Part shown: one piece after another, positions 36,152 through 45,361 of the stretch
Position numbering within the stretch: position 1 is the stretch's first letter
How the letters are laid out: the number at the start of each line of letters is the position of its first letter
Assembly: GCF_007997225.1 (NCBI RefSeq)
Contig: NZ_VORM01000006.1
Location: 144,845 to 208,844 of the forward strand
DNA: 64,000 bases
Direction: 5' to 3'
DNA from: Subsaximicrobium wynnwilliamsii
Lineage (GTDB): Bacteria > Bacteroidota > Bacteroidia > Flavobacteriales > Flavobacteriaceae
The notes under the pieces: generated by a model
What the model saw: only the letters and a program-made list of their open reading frames with translations
Told to the model about the DNA's origin: nothing
Database searches by the model: none
Made by a program: the position numbers and the translations under genes

Positions 36152-36568
36152 ATGAAATCAATAAAGACTTTATTAGTTGCTGTTATGACCTGTACAAGTA
36201 TTCTTGCTTGTAAGAATGAAGCGCAGCCAGAAGTCAAAACAGTAGCCTCTAGTACCGGTACAGAAACTGAAGTTATTCAAAAATTAGATCCAAATGCCAC
36301 TTACGCTAAGGCGGAATTTAAAATCGACGGGATGACCTGCGCTATGGGCTGTGCAAAAACCATCGAAAAGAAAATGGCAAAAATGGATGGTGTCAAATCT
36401 GCAAAAGTTGATTTTGACCGTAAACTGGCCATGGTAGAATATGATGAAGCCATGGTAACGCCAAAAACGCTCGAAGAAACTGTAGCAAAAGCAGGAGAGT
36501 CTTATAAAGTGAAGGAGATGCACGCTGTTGAAAATTTTTCTACGGAAGAAAAACCAAATAAAGAATAA
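36152..36568 (+). CDS. Heavy-metal-associated (HMA) domain lipoprotein
   Basis: This is a 138-residue lipoprotein: signal peptide with lipobox SILAC, a short linker, then one HMA ferredoxin-like domain. The metal motif reads GMTCAMGCAKTIEKKM, so the cysteines are spaced C-x3-C instead of the usual C-x2-C. The domain ends at ETVAKAGESYKV. It would act as an envelope metal chaperone or sensor, probably for copper or another soft metal. The frame reaches 36128, but the ATG at 36152 starts the signal peptide correctly. Confidence 0.88.
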   Translation: MKSIKTLLVAVMTCTSILACKNEAQPEVKTVASSTGTETEVIQKLDPNATYAKAEFKIDGMTCAMGCAKTIEKKMAKMDGVKSAKVDFDRKLAMVEYDEAMVTPKTLEETVAKAGESYKVKEMHAVENFSTEEKPNKE

Positions 36569-36590
36569 GAACCATCTAACATATATTATT

Positions 36591-36618
36591 AAAACCGCCT
36601 CCATTGGCGGTTTTTTTT
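36591..36618. terminator. Terminator between the HMA and CYTH genes
   Basis: AAAACCGCC TCCATT GGCGGTTTT with an eight-T tail, placed between convergent genes; the last bases overlap the stop of the CYTH gene. Confidence 0.9.
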
Positions 36619-37093
36619 ATGACCAATGCTTAAATGGATGCTTTGCCAATTGCGAGTTGTAATAGCGCTTATCTCCGGTAACTTCCTCTCCCAGCCAAAT
36701 TGGTTTTTCAAAGGATTCTTCTTCATGACCTAACTCTACTTCCGCAACAACCAAACCTTCGTTTGATTGATGAAACACATCAATTTCAAACACATGTGTT
36801 CCTTTTTGAACTTCGTATCTGGTTTTATCGATGCTTCCGGCCTCACAGAGTTTCAGCAAGGCCTCGGCTTCGGTTTTTGAAATTTCCCGTTCCCACTCAT
36901 AACGACTCAATCCGCTATCGTTTGACTTTCCTTTTACTGTTAAATAACCAAGGTCACCTTTCAGCCTAACTCTTACCGTTCGCTCAGGATGTGTGTTTAA
37001 AAAGCCTTGAATGATTCTCGTGTATTTATGGGCTTCCGTCTTAAAATCTTCCGACCTCACTAAAAATTTACGCTCAATTTCTGTAGTGTTCAT
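36617..37093 (-). CDS. CYTH domain protein (triphosphate tunnel family)
   Basis: The 158-residue protein begins with the CYTH signature EIERKFLV (E-x-E-x-K) and has the alternating charged strands RTVRVRLKGDLGYLTVKGK and WEREIS that line the tunnel. Substrates are usually inorganic triphosphate, thiamine triphosphate or similar. The length fits short bacterial members. Its start overlaps the stop of the upstream YjdF-like gene by four bases (ATGA), so the two are translationally coupled. Confidence 0.9.
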   Translation of the reverse strand: MNTTEIERKFLVRSEDFKTEAHKYTRIIQGFLNTHPERTVRVRLKGDLGYLTVKGKSNDSGLSRYEWEREISKTEAEALLKLCEAGSIDKTRYEVQKGTHVFEIDVFHQSNEGLVVAEVELGHEEESFEKPIWLGEEVTGDKRYYNSQLAKHPFKHWS

Positions 37094-37698
37094 GCTTCCG
37101 TAGTTATGTTTTTAATTTGGTGAGAGTGCCTTGGGCTAAAAATCAATAAGGCCATAATAGCGCCAATGGTGGCAAACAGCATGTCGCTTTGTGTGTCCCA
37201 AATGTAGCCTTGAGTGCCCAGAAACGAATCGCCTCCTTCGCCTGTACCCAATGAAACTGCCCATTCCACAAACTCATAAGCCACGCTTATGGCCATTGCG
37301 ATGCAAACCACTATGAATTTGAGCCAGCTGGTTTTGAGTACGACTGCCTTCCGAAGTAAAAGCTCCCTAGCAATCATGGCAGGCACAAACCCCTGGGCAA
37401 AATGACCGAGTTTATCGTAATTGTTTCTGCTCTGGCCAAAATACTGTTGGATCCAATCAAACAAAGGGACTTCCGCATAGGTATAATGGCCTCCAATAAT
37501 CAAAATCACAGCATGGAAAAAGACCAGTGTATAGACCAGATTTGTAAACCGGAAGCGATTAAAAGTAAATAGTAGCAGCAAAACTCCCAACACGGCAGGC
37601 AAGACCTCCAGAAACCAGGTAAAATAATCGTAGGGATTGATGGCAGACCAAATGAGCAACAACAGGCTCAAGCCTAAAAGTGTGTATATAAGTTTCAT
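37090..37698 (-). CDS. YjdF-like (DUF2238) inner-membrane protein
   Basis: The 202-residue protein has five to six hydrophobic helices. It carries the DUF2238 motifs LGHFAQGFVPAMIARELLLR and SVAYEFVEWAVSL, followed by DSFLGTQGYIWDTQSDM, which recur across the YjdF family. Function is unknown. The frame goes back to 37773, but the ATG at 37698 precedes the first helix and lies just downstream of a minus-strand TAnnTTTG box. The two genes of this pair share the ATGA overlap. Confidence 0.85.
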   Translation of the reverse strand: MKLIYTLLGLSLLLLIWSAINPYDYFTWFLEVLPAVLGVLLLLFTFNRFRFTNLVYTLVFFHAVILIIGGHYTYAEVPLFDWIQQYFGQSRNNYDKLGHFAQGFVPAMIARELLLRKAVVLKTSWLKFIVVCIAMAISVAYEFVEWAVSLGTGEGGDSFLGTQGYIWDTQSDMLFATIGAIMALLIFSPRHSHQIKNITTEA

Positions 37699-37718
37699 AA
37701 ATGACACATCAAGTGACC

Positions 37719-37737
37719 CAAAGATATTATAAATTTG
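37719..37737. promoter_or_regulatory. Back-to-back divergent -7 boxes (YjdF-like gene / dinB)
   Basis: A minus-strand TATCTTTG (37719-37726) and a plus-strand TAAATTTG (37730-37737) lie three bases apart in a 43-bp divergent spacer. The plus box ends four bases before the dinB ATG (TAAATTTG CAGC ATG). The two promoters should compete for polymerase. Confidence 0.5.
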
Positions 37738-37741
37738 CAGC

Positions 37742-38845
37742 ATGCTCAGCGATTTACCGATTAGAAAAATCATCCACGTGGATATGGATGCCTTTTATGC
37801 TTCCGTAGCGCAAATGGACCAGCCCGAACTTAAAGGGAAAGCCATTGCAGTAGGTGGTGGAGGTGCGCGTGGCGTTATCGCTGCCGCAAGTTATGAAGCA
37901 CGCAAATTTGGAGTGAAAAGTGCCATGTCTGGTCGTTTGGCCATTAAATTATGCCCAGAACTTATCTTTGTAAAGACCGATTTTGACAGATACAAGGCCA
38001 TCTCCAAACAAGTAAGGAAGATTTTTTATGAGTACACCGATTTGGTGGAGCCCTTATCTCTGGATGAAGCTTATCTAGACGTGACCCAAAACAAAAAAGG
38101 CCATCCCAGCGCTTCTCTTTTGGCGCAAGACATTAGACAACGTATTTTTGAAGAGGTAGGTTTAACGGCTTCTGCAGGGATTTCCATCAATAAATTTATC
38201 GCAAAAATCGCCAGTGATTACAACAAGCCCAACGGACAAAGAACCGTGAATCCCGAAGAAGTCTTGGATTTTCTGGAGCAACTGGACATTCGGAAATTCT
38301 ATGGGGTTGGTAAGGTCACTGCGGAAAAAATGTACCAAAAAGGCATCTTTACCGGAAAAGATTTAAAGTCGAAAACACTTGAGTATCTTGAGGAAAACTT
38401 CGGGAAAGCGGGCAACTTTTATTATGATGTGGTGCGGGGCATTCACCGCAGTGAGGTCAAGCCCAATCGCATTAGAAAATCACTTGCTGCAGAACGGACG
38501 TTTAGTGAAAATCTATCTTCGGAAATCTTCATGCTTGAAAAACTGGAGCATATTGCCGAAGAAGTCGCAAAACGTCTCAAAAATAGCAATGTCGCTGGAA
38601 AGACCATTACCCTTAAAATCAAATACAGCGATTTTACGCTGCAAACAAGAAGCAAGACACTTCCCTATTTTGTGAGCGACAAAAGTGTGATCTTGGAGAC
38701 GGCCAAAGATTTACTGTACCAAGAACGCATGGATAATTCGGTGCGCTTATTGGGGATTTCATTATCCAATTTGAATACTGAAAAGGTAAAGGTTTCCCAA
38801 GCAAGTGATAAAGCGGTAAGTGTGCAGTTGAAGTTTGCGTTTTGA
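37742..38845 (+). CDS. dinB: DNA polymerase IV
   Basis: This is a Y-family translesion polymerase. The 367-residue protein has the catalytic IIHVDMDAFYASVAQMD, the second acidic motif SLDEAYLDVT, the palm segment ASAGISINKFIAKIASDYNK and helix-hairpin-helix DNA contacts (FYGVGKVTAEKM). The C-terminal little-finger domain is present but ends at about residue 365. It has no beta-clamp motif that I can identify with certainty near its C-terminus. I see no LexA-like operator. The leader is almost absent. Confidence 0.95.
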   Translation: MLSDLPIRKIIHVDMDAFYASVAQMDQPELKGKAIAVGGGGARGVIAAASYEARKFGVKSAMSGRLAIKLCPELIFVKTDFDRYKAISKQVRKIFYEYTDLVEPLSLDEAYLDVTQNKKGHPSASLLAQDIRQRIFEEVGLTASAGISINKFIAKIASDYNKPNGQRTVNPEEVLDFLEQLDIRKFYGVGKVTAEKMYQKGIFTGKDLKSKTLEYLEENFGKAGNFYYDVVRGIHRSEVKPNRIRKSLAAERTFSENLSSEIFMLEKLEHIAEEVAKRLKNSNVAGKTITLKIKYSDFTLQTRSKTLPYFVSDKSVILETAKDLLYQERMDNSVRLLGISLSNLNTEKVKVSQASDKAVSVQLKFAF

Positions 38846-38932
38846 ACATAGTCGCAATCGTTGATGCAAACCAATTCATGATAAAATTGCTTCGAAATTG
38901 GCAGTTTTAGTAGTTATCGACACATCTGTCCA

Positions 38933-38977
38933 CAAAAAAACCTCATCGTTTTTAGAAAAACTTTGAGGTCATTTTAT
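38933..38977. terminator. Terminator between dinB and pyk
   Basis: A stem of ACCTCA / TGAGGT with an inner GTTTTT TAG AAAAAC-like pairing and A/T tracts on each side. It is imperfect but placed correctly between convergent genes. Confidence 0.65.
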
Positions 38978-39004
38978 TTATATAGGATATCGAGCTATTT
39001 CTAT

Positions 39005-40450
39005 CTAAAAACTACAACTCGTAATCTCACTTACTCTTAAAGTATTTACCATACCCTTTTCTTGAATTGGCATGGCTGCCAAGCTTATTTGCATATCACC
39101 AACCTCCAGATAGCCCTTTTTACAGGCGATGGCGATCACGTCCTCAATGGTTTCATCTGTACTTACAAATTTATCGTAGTAGAAGGCTTCCACACCCCAA
39201 AGCAAACTGAGTTGTGTTAATATTCTTCTATTTGAAGTAAACACTAAAATATGCGCCTTTGGTCGCCATGCCGAAATCTGGAATGCTGTGTAGCCACTGT
39301 TGGTCAATGTTGAAATGGCCTTGGCACTAATTTCATTGGCCATGTGTGCTGCATGGTAACAAATTGCTTTGGTAATGTAGCGCTTGGTACGAATATGTGG
39401 TGGCGATTGTGGCACCTTAATCAAATCGGAGTCCTCAACACTTCTAATAATATTAGCCATTTGACGAATCACTTGCACCGGATAATTACCTACTGATGTC
39501 TCTCCAGAAAGCATAACTGCATCGGCACCATCCATAACCGAATTGGCGACGTCATTGACCTCTGCTCTAGTTGGTGTGAGGCTAGTAATCATGGTTTCCA
39601 TCATCTGGGTGGCAATGATTACAGGAATTCTAGCGCGCTTAGCTCTTAAAACCAATTGTTTTTGGATGAGCGGCACTTCTTCGGCAGGAATCTCAACACC
39701 TAAATCACCACGGGCAACCATCAATCCATCGCAATAAGCGACAATCTTATCGATGTTCTCAACAGCTTCTGGCTTTTCTATTTTAGCGATGATGGGGATT
39801 TTATGTTTGCTATGCTGTTTAATCAATTGCTCCAATTGCATCAAATCCTCAGCATGGCGCACAAAGGATAAAGCCATCCAATCCACTTGGATACTGCAAG
39901 CAAAAATAGCGTCTTCAATATCCTTTTCGGTCAATGCAGGCTGTGATATATTGGTATTGGGAAGGTTAACGCCCTTTTTAGAGCGTAAAGGGCCACCTTG
40001 AATGACTCTGGTCTTAACTTCAGATATGCCATCTGTTGAAATCACCTCAAAGATCAATTTCCCGTCATCTAAAAGCACACGCTCTCCGGGTTTGGCATCT
40101 TGAGGAAACTTGTCATAAGTCATATATACTCGCTCCTTTGTGCCTTCAAAACGCTCTCCAGTGGCAAAAACAACTTCATCGCCAGCATTAACGATCACTT
40201 CACCTTTCATGACACCTACTCTTAATTTAGGCCCTTGAAGATCACCCAGAATGGAAGCGTTGTAACCAAACTCTTCATTAAGGCTTCGTATCATTTCTAC
40301 GCGCTCTTTCACGTCTTTATAATCCGCATGGGAAAAATTGACTCTAAAAACATTTACGCCCTCTTCCAACATCCCTTTCAAGACTTCTCTTGTGCTGGTT
40401 GCTGGTCCTAAAGTGGCTACTATTTTGGTTTTCTTTTTTCTTAACATCAA
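39005..40450 (-). CDS. pyk: Pyruvate kinase
   Basis: The enzyme makes pyruvate and ATP from phosphoenolpyruvate. The 481-residue protein has KIVATLGPATS, the phosphate-binding NFSHADY, the catalytic Lys in IPIIAKIEKPEAVENID, the ATQMMETMI motif and an ATP-binding C domain. Length is normal. Its start overlaps the stop of the upstream IPExxxVDY gene by four bases, so the two are coupled. The second Met (40447) is an equally likely start. Confidence 0.96.
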   Translation of the reverse strand: MMLRKKKTKIVATLGPATSTREVLKGMLEEGVNVFRVNFSHADYKDVKERVEMIRSLNEEFGYNASILGDLQGPKLRVGVMKGEVIVNAGDEVVFATGERFEGTKERVYMTYDKFPQDAKPGERVLLDDGKLIFEVISTDGISEVKTRVIQGGPLRSKKGVNLPNTNISQPALTEKDIEDAIFACSIQVDWMALSFVRHAEDLMQLEQLIKQHSKHKIPIIAKIEKPEAVENIDKIVAYCDGLMVARGDLGVEIPAEEVPLIQKQLVLRAKRARIPVIIATQMMETMITSLTPTRAEVNDVANSVMDGADAVMLSGETSVGNYPVQVIRQMANIIRSVEDSDLIKVPQSPPHIRTKRYITKAICYHAAHMANEISAKAISTLTNSGYTAFQISAWRPKAHILVFTSNRRILTQLSLLWGVEAFYYDKFVSTDETIEDVIAIACKKGYLEVGDMQISLAAMPIQEKGMVNTLRVSEITSCSF

Positions 40451-40929
40451 TTAAAAATTAGGTGCTCTTTTGAACGTATATTATTTAAATCTGCACTATA
40501 AGCAGTTATGATCTGTGGAATGGCCTGTATGGAATTCAAGATCTTTTTTTCGTCTAATTGTTGATTCTCATTACTTACTTTAATGAGAAAATCGGCTTTT
40601 TTCAACTCTGGTACCAAATAATTTATTTTGGTAACCACGTTTTGATTATCAAACAGGGAACCAGAACTTTGAATACTATTCTCTTGGCGCTTACAACTGT
40701 TTGCCACCAAATTCCAAATGGTATCGAATTTACTGTCCTCCCATTCGTAAATGGCATAAGACGCCGCAAAATAATTATAGTCTAGATCTTGCGCTCTCCT
40801 AGCCAATCGAAGTTCTAAATATTTATTGAGAAGAAAGGCCAGGCGATAGTCTTCTAACCTGCAATGAACCGCTAACAACAAGAACGAATCATCGAAAAAA
40901 TCATCTACCAGTAATTTGTGCATTGCCAT
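40447..40929 (-). CDS. IPExxxVDY family protein
   Basis: The 160-residue soluble protein belongs to a Bacteroidota family named for its internal motif; here it reads VPELKKADFLIKV. The N-terminal half is helical (LLDEFFDDS-like HKLLVDDFFDDSFLLLAVHC). Function is unknown. It typically sits between rnc and pyk, as here, and is coupled to pyk through an overlapping start. Confidence 0.85.
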   Translation of the reverse strand: MAMHKLLVDDFFDDSFLLLAVHCRLEDYRLAFLLNKYLELRLARRAQDLDYNYFAASYAIYEWEDSKFDTIWNLVANSCKRQENSIQSSGSLFDNQNVVTKINYLVPELKKADFLIKVSNENQQLDEKKILNSIQAIPQIITAYSADLNNIRSKEHLIFN

Positions 40930-41149
40930 ATAAAACAGCCATTAATTGTAAATATAATATTTAAAGACCACAAAATTGTTAAGTTGAACGTATTCTTGAC
41001 TGGCCTCATCAACTAAAACGTTATAGTTAATAACTATTATGACTTACACAAACTGATTGTTACAAAACACCTCAAATATTTCTTAAATATATGAATTATT
41101 TCAGGAAAGAGATGATTGTTGTTTGGAATAACCACACTTAAAGTCTGAT

Positions 41150-41893
41150 TTATAGCACTTTGCCAATCTGTTTCTGAAAAGCGAAAAAAGCGCGTTTAGA
41201 GGCCTTTTCTTCGGCTTTCTTTTTAGATGTGGCACGCGCTTTGGAAACGACTTTGCCATCAATGGATAGTTTTACCGAGAAGTGCTTGACCTCATCATTG
41301 CCAGAATCTTCGTAAACGTTGTAATCAAAAGTTTTCTTCTCCTTTTGGCACCATTCTATCAAAAGACTCTTGTAACTAATCACACGGCCTTCAAGCGTTT
41401 CAATATCTACTTTAGGGTCAATGATGATTTTATGGATAAAATCTTCGCAAAAATTATAGCCTTTATCCAGATAAATCGCGCCCACGAGTGATTCAAAGAG
41501 GTTGCCATGGATATTACTCCCAAAATTTGATTTCGGGATATTACTTTCAATCAAATCAATGAGTTTTAGCTCTTTTCCCAATTCATTGAGATGCTCACGA
41601 CTCACTACCTTAGAACGCATTTTTGTGAGATAACCTTCATCACCATGCGGTACTTCCTCATAAAGATAGTGCGCGATGACCGCGCCTAAAATAGCATCAC
41701 CCACAAACTCGAGACGCTCATAGTTGACAGGGTTACCCTCGGCATCCTTTATATTCATCGAGCGATGGGTAAACGCTTTGATGTATAGGGATTTGTTCTT
41801 GACCTTATAGCCAAGAATTTTGTTGAGTAATAAAAAAAAATTCCCGTCCTTATTGGTACGGGAATTTTTTAATATGTTACGAATGAAACTCAT
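41150..41893 (-). CDS. rnc: Ribonuclease III
   Basis: RNase III cleaves double-stranded RNA in rRNA processing and mRNA decay. The 247-residue protein has the signature ERLEFVGDAILGAV, the second catalytic acidic residue in NLFESLVGAIYLDKG, and a C-terminal double-stranded RNA-binding domain (VSYKSLLIEWCQKEKK ... KKKAEEKASKRA). It follows fabF after 8 nt, so it is translated from the acpP-fabF-rnc transcript. Confidence 0.95.
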   Translation of the reverse strand: MSFIRNILKNSRTNKDGNFFLLLNKILGYKVKNKSLYIKAFTHRSMNIKDAEGNPVNYERLEFVGDAILGAVIAHYLYEEVPHGDEGYLTKMRSKVVSREHLNELGKELKLIDLIESNIPKSNFGSNIHGNLFESLVGAIYLDKGYNFCEDFIHKIIIDPKVDIETLEGRVISYKSLLIEWCQKEKKTFDYNVYEDSGNDEVKHFSVKLSIDGKVVSKARATSKKKAEEKASKRAFFAFQKQIGKVL

Positions 41894-41901
41894 TCAGTGT
41901 T

Positions 41902-43152
41902 TTAATCTAGTTTTTTAAATAATACACAGGCATTGTGACCGCCAAATCCAAAGGTATTGCTCATAGCTACTTTAACATCTCTCTTTTGTGCCTTGTTCAA
42001 GGTAAGATTAAGTTGCGGATCAATATTCTCATCGACCACTTTATGGTTAATGGTTGGAGGCACGATACCGTGCTCCATGGCTAAAATAGAAGCAATGGAT
42101 TCGATGGCGCCTGCAGCTCCCAATAAATGGCCTGTCATGGACTTTGTGGAATTGATATTGATGTTTTTTGCGTGCTTTCCAAATACTTCGGTAATCGCTT
42201 TTAATTCAGCAACATCACCCAAAGGTGTTGAAGTACCATGCGTATTGATATGATCTACCTCTTCAGGCTCTATACCCGCATTTTTCAAACAGTTCCGCAT
42301 CACTGCAATAACACCTATACCCTCGGGGTGTGGTGCCGTCATATGATAGGCATCTGAAGACAAACCGCCTCCCAATACTTCTGCATAGATCTTGGCGCCT
42401 CTTGCCTTGGCATGTTCATAATCCTCAAGAATGATCGCGCCAGCACCTTCTCCCAAAACAAAACCATCTCTGGTCGCATCGAAGGGCCTGGAAGCTGTTT
42501 CCGGACTATCATTTCTTGTGGATAAGGCATGCATGGCGTTAAAACCACCCATCCCAGCTATGGTTACCGCCGCTTCACTCCCACCAGTAACGACCACATC
42601 ACAATGACCCAAACGAATATAGTTGAGCGCATCAATCATGGCGTTCGCAGCAGAGGCGCAAGCAGAAACCGTGGTGTAATTAGGGCCCATAAACCCGTGT
42701 TTGATCGAGATATTACCAGGGGCAATATCTGCAATCATTTTTGGGATAAAAAACGGATTGAAACGCGGCGTACCATCTCCAGCAGCAAAGTTCAATACTT
42801 CCTCCTGAAAGGTTTCCAAACCTCCAATTCCCGCTCCCCAGATAACGCCCACTCGCAATTTATCAACGACGTCAAGATTCAATTTAGCATCTGCAATAGC
42901 TTCATCTGAGGCTACCATAGCATACTGCGTGAATTTATCCATCTTGCGCGCCTCTTTTCTATCAAGAAAATCGGTGGCATTAAAGTTTTTTAATTCGCAA
43001 GCGAATTTTGTTTTGAACTTTTCAGTATCAAAATAGGTTATAGGTGCAGCACCGCTTTTGCCACTTATAAGCGCTTCCCAGAATTCATCCTTGGTATTGC
43101 CTATAGGTGTTAGAGCGCCCAACCCAGTAACTACAACTCGCCTTAATTCCAT
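41902..43152 (-). CDS. fabF: Beta-ketoacyl-ACP synthase II
   Basis: FabF elongates acyl-ACP with malonyl-ACP. The 416-residue protein has the catalytic Cys in TVSACASAANAM, and the two His in NTHGTSTPLGDV and KSMTGHLLGAAGA, forming the C-H-H triad. It lies 14 nt downstream of acpP, its protein substrate carrier. Confidence 0.97.
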   Translation of the reverse strand: MELRRVVVTGLGALTPIGNTKDEFWEALISGKSGAAPITYFDTEKFKTKFACELKNFNATDFLDRKEARKMDKFTQYAMVASDEAIADAKLNLDVVDKLRVGVIWGAGIGGLETFQEEVLNFAAGDGTPRFNPFFIPKMIADIAPGNISIKHGFMGPNYTTVSACASAANAMIDALNYIRLGHCDVVVTGGSEAAVTIAGMGGFNAMHALSTRNDSPETASRPFDATRDGFVLGEGAGAIILEDYEHAKARGAKIYAEVLGGGLSSDAYHMTAPHPEGIGVIAVMRNCLKNAGIEPEEVDHINTHGTSTPLGDVAELKAITEVFGKHAKNININSTKSMTGHLLGAAGAIESIASILAMEHGIVPPTINHKVVDENIDPQLNLTLNKAQKRDVKVAMSNTFGFGGHNACVLFKKLD

Positions 43153-43166
43153 AAATAGTTATTGAA

Positions 43167-43400
43167 TTATTTTGCTGCTTCTATGTAAGAGATGGCTTGA
43201 CCAACTGTTGCGATGTTTTCAGCTTGATCGTCTGGAATTTGGATATCGAATTCTTTTTCGAATTCCATGATTAGTTCAACAGTATCCAATGAATCTGCTC
43301 CTAAATCGTTTGTGAAGCTTGCTTCAGTTACGACTTCGTTTTCATCAACGCCTAATTTGTCTACTATAATCGCTTTTACTCTTGATGCAATGTCTGACAT
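43167..43400 (-). CDS. acpP: Acyl carrier protein
   Basis: The 77-residue acidic protein has the phosphopantetheine site [15 protein letters not shown] with Ser near residue 36 and the usual helices. It is first in the acpP-fabF-rnc operon. Confidence 0.97.
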   Translation of the reverse strand: MSDIASRVKAIIVDKLGVDENEVVTEASFTNDLGADSLDTVELIMEFEKEFDIQIPDDQAENIATVGQAISYIEAAK

Positions 43401-43432
43401 AATTTCTTAATTTTAAGTTTTAATTTAGGTGG

Positions 43433-43440
43433 CAAAAATA
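43433..43440 (-). promoter_or_regulatory. TAnnTTTG -7 box (TATTTTTG) of acpP-fabF-rnc
   Basis: The minus strand reads TATTTTTG 32 nt before the acpP ATG. The -33 region is not clear. Confidence 0.45.
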
Positions 43441-43693
43441 AAAAACTTTATCTTAATACTCGCCTTTGTTTCCAAAATGTGATGGTAATTTACTAAATAA
43501 GCTTGAGGAATTCGTCTTTTAGGTTCTATTTGTTAATTATTATTCTTTTTTTTGTTTCCTACAACTGCCCCGTCAGATTTATTAACAAAACTAGATTATC
43601 AAATCGTCTTGGGCTCGTTGAGATTTATTTTGCAAATTCCACTGCTTATGAGCAGACAAATAGGGTCCTTATTCAAAAATTATTATTCTGAAA

Positions 43694-44308
43694 ATGAAAC
43701 GTATTATCATATTGGCTTCGGGAAGCGGGAGTAATGCTGAGAACTTGATCCACTTTTTTCGGGATCACAAGACCATTTCGGTGGTGCAGGTGCTTAGTAA
43801 TAATTCACAAGCAAAAGTCTTGGAACGCACCAAAAAACTAGGAGTAAGTGCTTTTTCTTTTAACCGCATTGCATTTGCTAAAACCGACGATGTGCTTAAA
43901 CTACTAAAGGCATCGCAACCTGACTTAATTGTGTTGGCCGGTTTTCTTTGGAAACTTCCTGAACACATTATTGAAGCCTTCCCAGATAAAATCATCAATA
44001 TCCATCCTGCACTTTTGCCAAAATATGGCGGCAAAGGCATGTACGGAAGCTTTGTACATGAAGCCATCGTTGCCAATAAGGAAACCGAAACAGGCATCAG
44101 CATTCATTATGTGAACGCCAATTATGATGAAGGTGCGATTATTTTTCAGACCAAATGTCCAGTAAACGCGACGGATACTGCGGAAGACATCGCTGCCAAG
44201 ATCCATGATTTAGAAATGGAGCACTTTCCGAAGGTGGTGCAGGAAATCTTAAATTCCAAAAAAAATAAAATTCCAAAACCCAAAACATATAATCAGAAAC
44301 TTAGTTAA
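43694..44308 (+). CDS. purN: Phosphoribosylglycinamide formyltransferase
   Basis: PurN formylates GAR in purine synthesis using 10-formyl-THF. The 204-residue protein has LASGSGSNAENLIHFF, the folate-site INIHPALLPKYGGKGMYG (Asn-His of the active site) and GISIHYVNANYDEGAIIFQ with the catalytic Asp. The upstream 200 nt hold no plausible gene. purF lies 3.6 kb downstream, but the two are not in one operon. Confidence 0.95.
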   Translation: MKRIIILASGSGSNAENLIHFFRDHKTISVVQVLSNNSQAKVLERTKKLGVSAFSFNRIAFAKTDDVLKLLKASQPDLIVLAGFLWKLPEHIIEAFPDKIINIHPALLPKYGGKGMYGSFVHEAIVANKETETGISIHYVNANYDEGAIIFQTKCPVNATDTAEDIAAKIHDLEMEHFPKVVQEILNSKKNKIPKPKTYNQKLS

Positions 44309-44369
44309 ATTCCAGTAAAAATAACCCCTGTGATTCGCGTTAATTCGTGTTTTTTAATTCGTAAAATTC

Positions 44370-45005
44370 GTGGCTAAAAAAAAATACTACACCGTTTGGA
44401 AAGGCCACAAAAAAGGGGTCTTCACCTCTTGGAATGACTGTAAGGCACAAACCAAGGATTATGAAGGTGCTCAATACAAATCTTTCGCAACGTTTGATGC
44501 TGCAAAAGAAGCTTTTAAAGGCAATTATTTTGATTATATAGGCAAAAACAAGTCGTTTGCTAGTGAGCTTTCCGCAGAACAGCTTAAAAAAATAGGCAAA
44601 CCCAATTACAACTCGATTGCTGTTGATGCTGCCTCTTCGGGAAATCCTGGCATTATGGAATATCGCGGCGTTGATACCAAATCGAAAAAGCAACTTTTTA
44701 AGCAAGGGCCTTTTGCCCAAGGCACCAATAATCTGGGCGAGTTTTTAGCATTAGTTCACGGATTGGGCTTTTTGAAAAAACACGATAGCGACCGTATCAT
44801 CTACACAGATTCACGTACTGCGATGAGTTGGGTTAGAAAGAAGTATTGCAATTCCAAATTAGAGCGCAATGCCACAAACAAACCTGTTTATGATTTGGTG
44901 GATCGCGCCGTATTATGGCTGAAAGAGAATGATTATAAAACGACCATCGTAAAATGGGAAACCAAGGCTTGGGGGGAGATTCCTGCCGATTTTGGGCGGA
45001 AATGA
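44370..45005 (+). CDS. Ribonuclease H with N-terminal viroplasmin-like domain (GTG start)
   Basis: The enzyme cleaves RNA in RNA-DNA hybrids. Residues 1-50 are the hybrid-binding (viroplasmin) domain (YYTVWKGHKKGVFTSW, then YKSFATFDAAKEAF). Residues about 75-210 are RNase HI-like, with catalytic Asp in IAVDAASSGNPG, Glu in NNLGEFLALVHGL, Asp in IIYTDSRTAMSWV and a C-terminal Asp in IPADFGRK. It starts with GTG at 44370. AATTCGTG-type repeats occupy the spacer just upstream. Confidence 0.92.
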   Translation: MAKKKYYTVWKGHKKGVFTSWNDCKAQTKDYEGAQYKSFATFDAAKEAFKGNYFDYIGKNKSFASELSAEQLKKIGKPNYNSIAVDAASSGNPGIMEYRGVDTKSKKQLFKQGPFAQGTNNLGEFLALVHGLGFLKKHDSDRIIYTDSRTAMSWVRKKYCNSKLERNATNKPVYDLVDRAVLWLKENDYKTTIVKWETKAWGEIPADFGRK

Positions 45006-45361
45006 AAAACACGTGTATGTTTAAATTTCTAGCTCCGTATTCATTTTTTTACCTTTTTCCATTGAAAAACTTGCTGTCATGAACACTAACTCGTTTGAAC
45101 CCTTGAGAAAACATTTCTTTTGACTGAGCTTACCGATTTCACAGCGCATTTTGGGATGGATTCGATCCTGTTCATGAACACCCGTTACACTATCATCTCA
45201 TTATAGAACCATTAGAATTGCTCATGTAAAAGTATTCTTTATGAGATTCATTTTAGTATTGAAGGCGACAGCCTAATGAATATTCAAATACTGAATCACA
45301 AGCAGTTTTACAAATAATCGTTAATTTTAATAATTAAGCTCATATAATTTCAGAAACCAAA
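45006..45361. other. Intergenic region without a visible gene
   Basis: About 355 bp. A short plus-strand frame near 45136-45240 reads AYRFHSAFWDGFDPVHEHPL but has no start and no counterpart that I recognise. No terminator or repeat is clear. Confidence 0.35.

Noticed and set aside
43503..43691. Small frame upstream of purN
   Set aside because: Strongly AT-rich, hydrophobic by composition, no ribosome site and overlapped by another spurious frame.
45136..45240. Coding-like frame AYRFHSAFWDGFDPVHEHPL
   Set aside because: It is short, without start codon or known relatives; retained only as a note in the intergenic entry.
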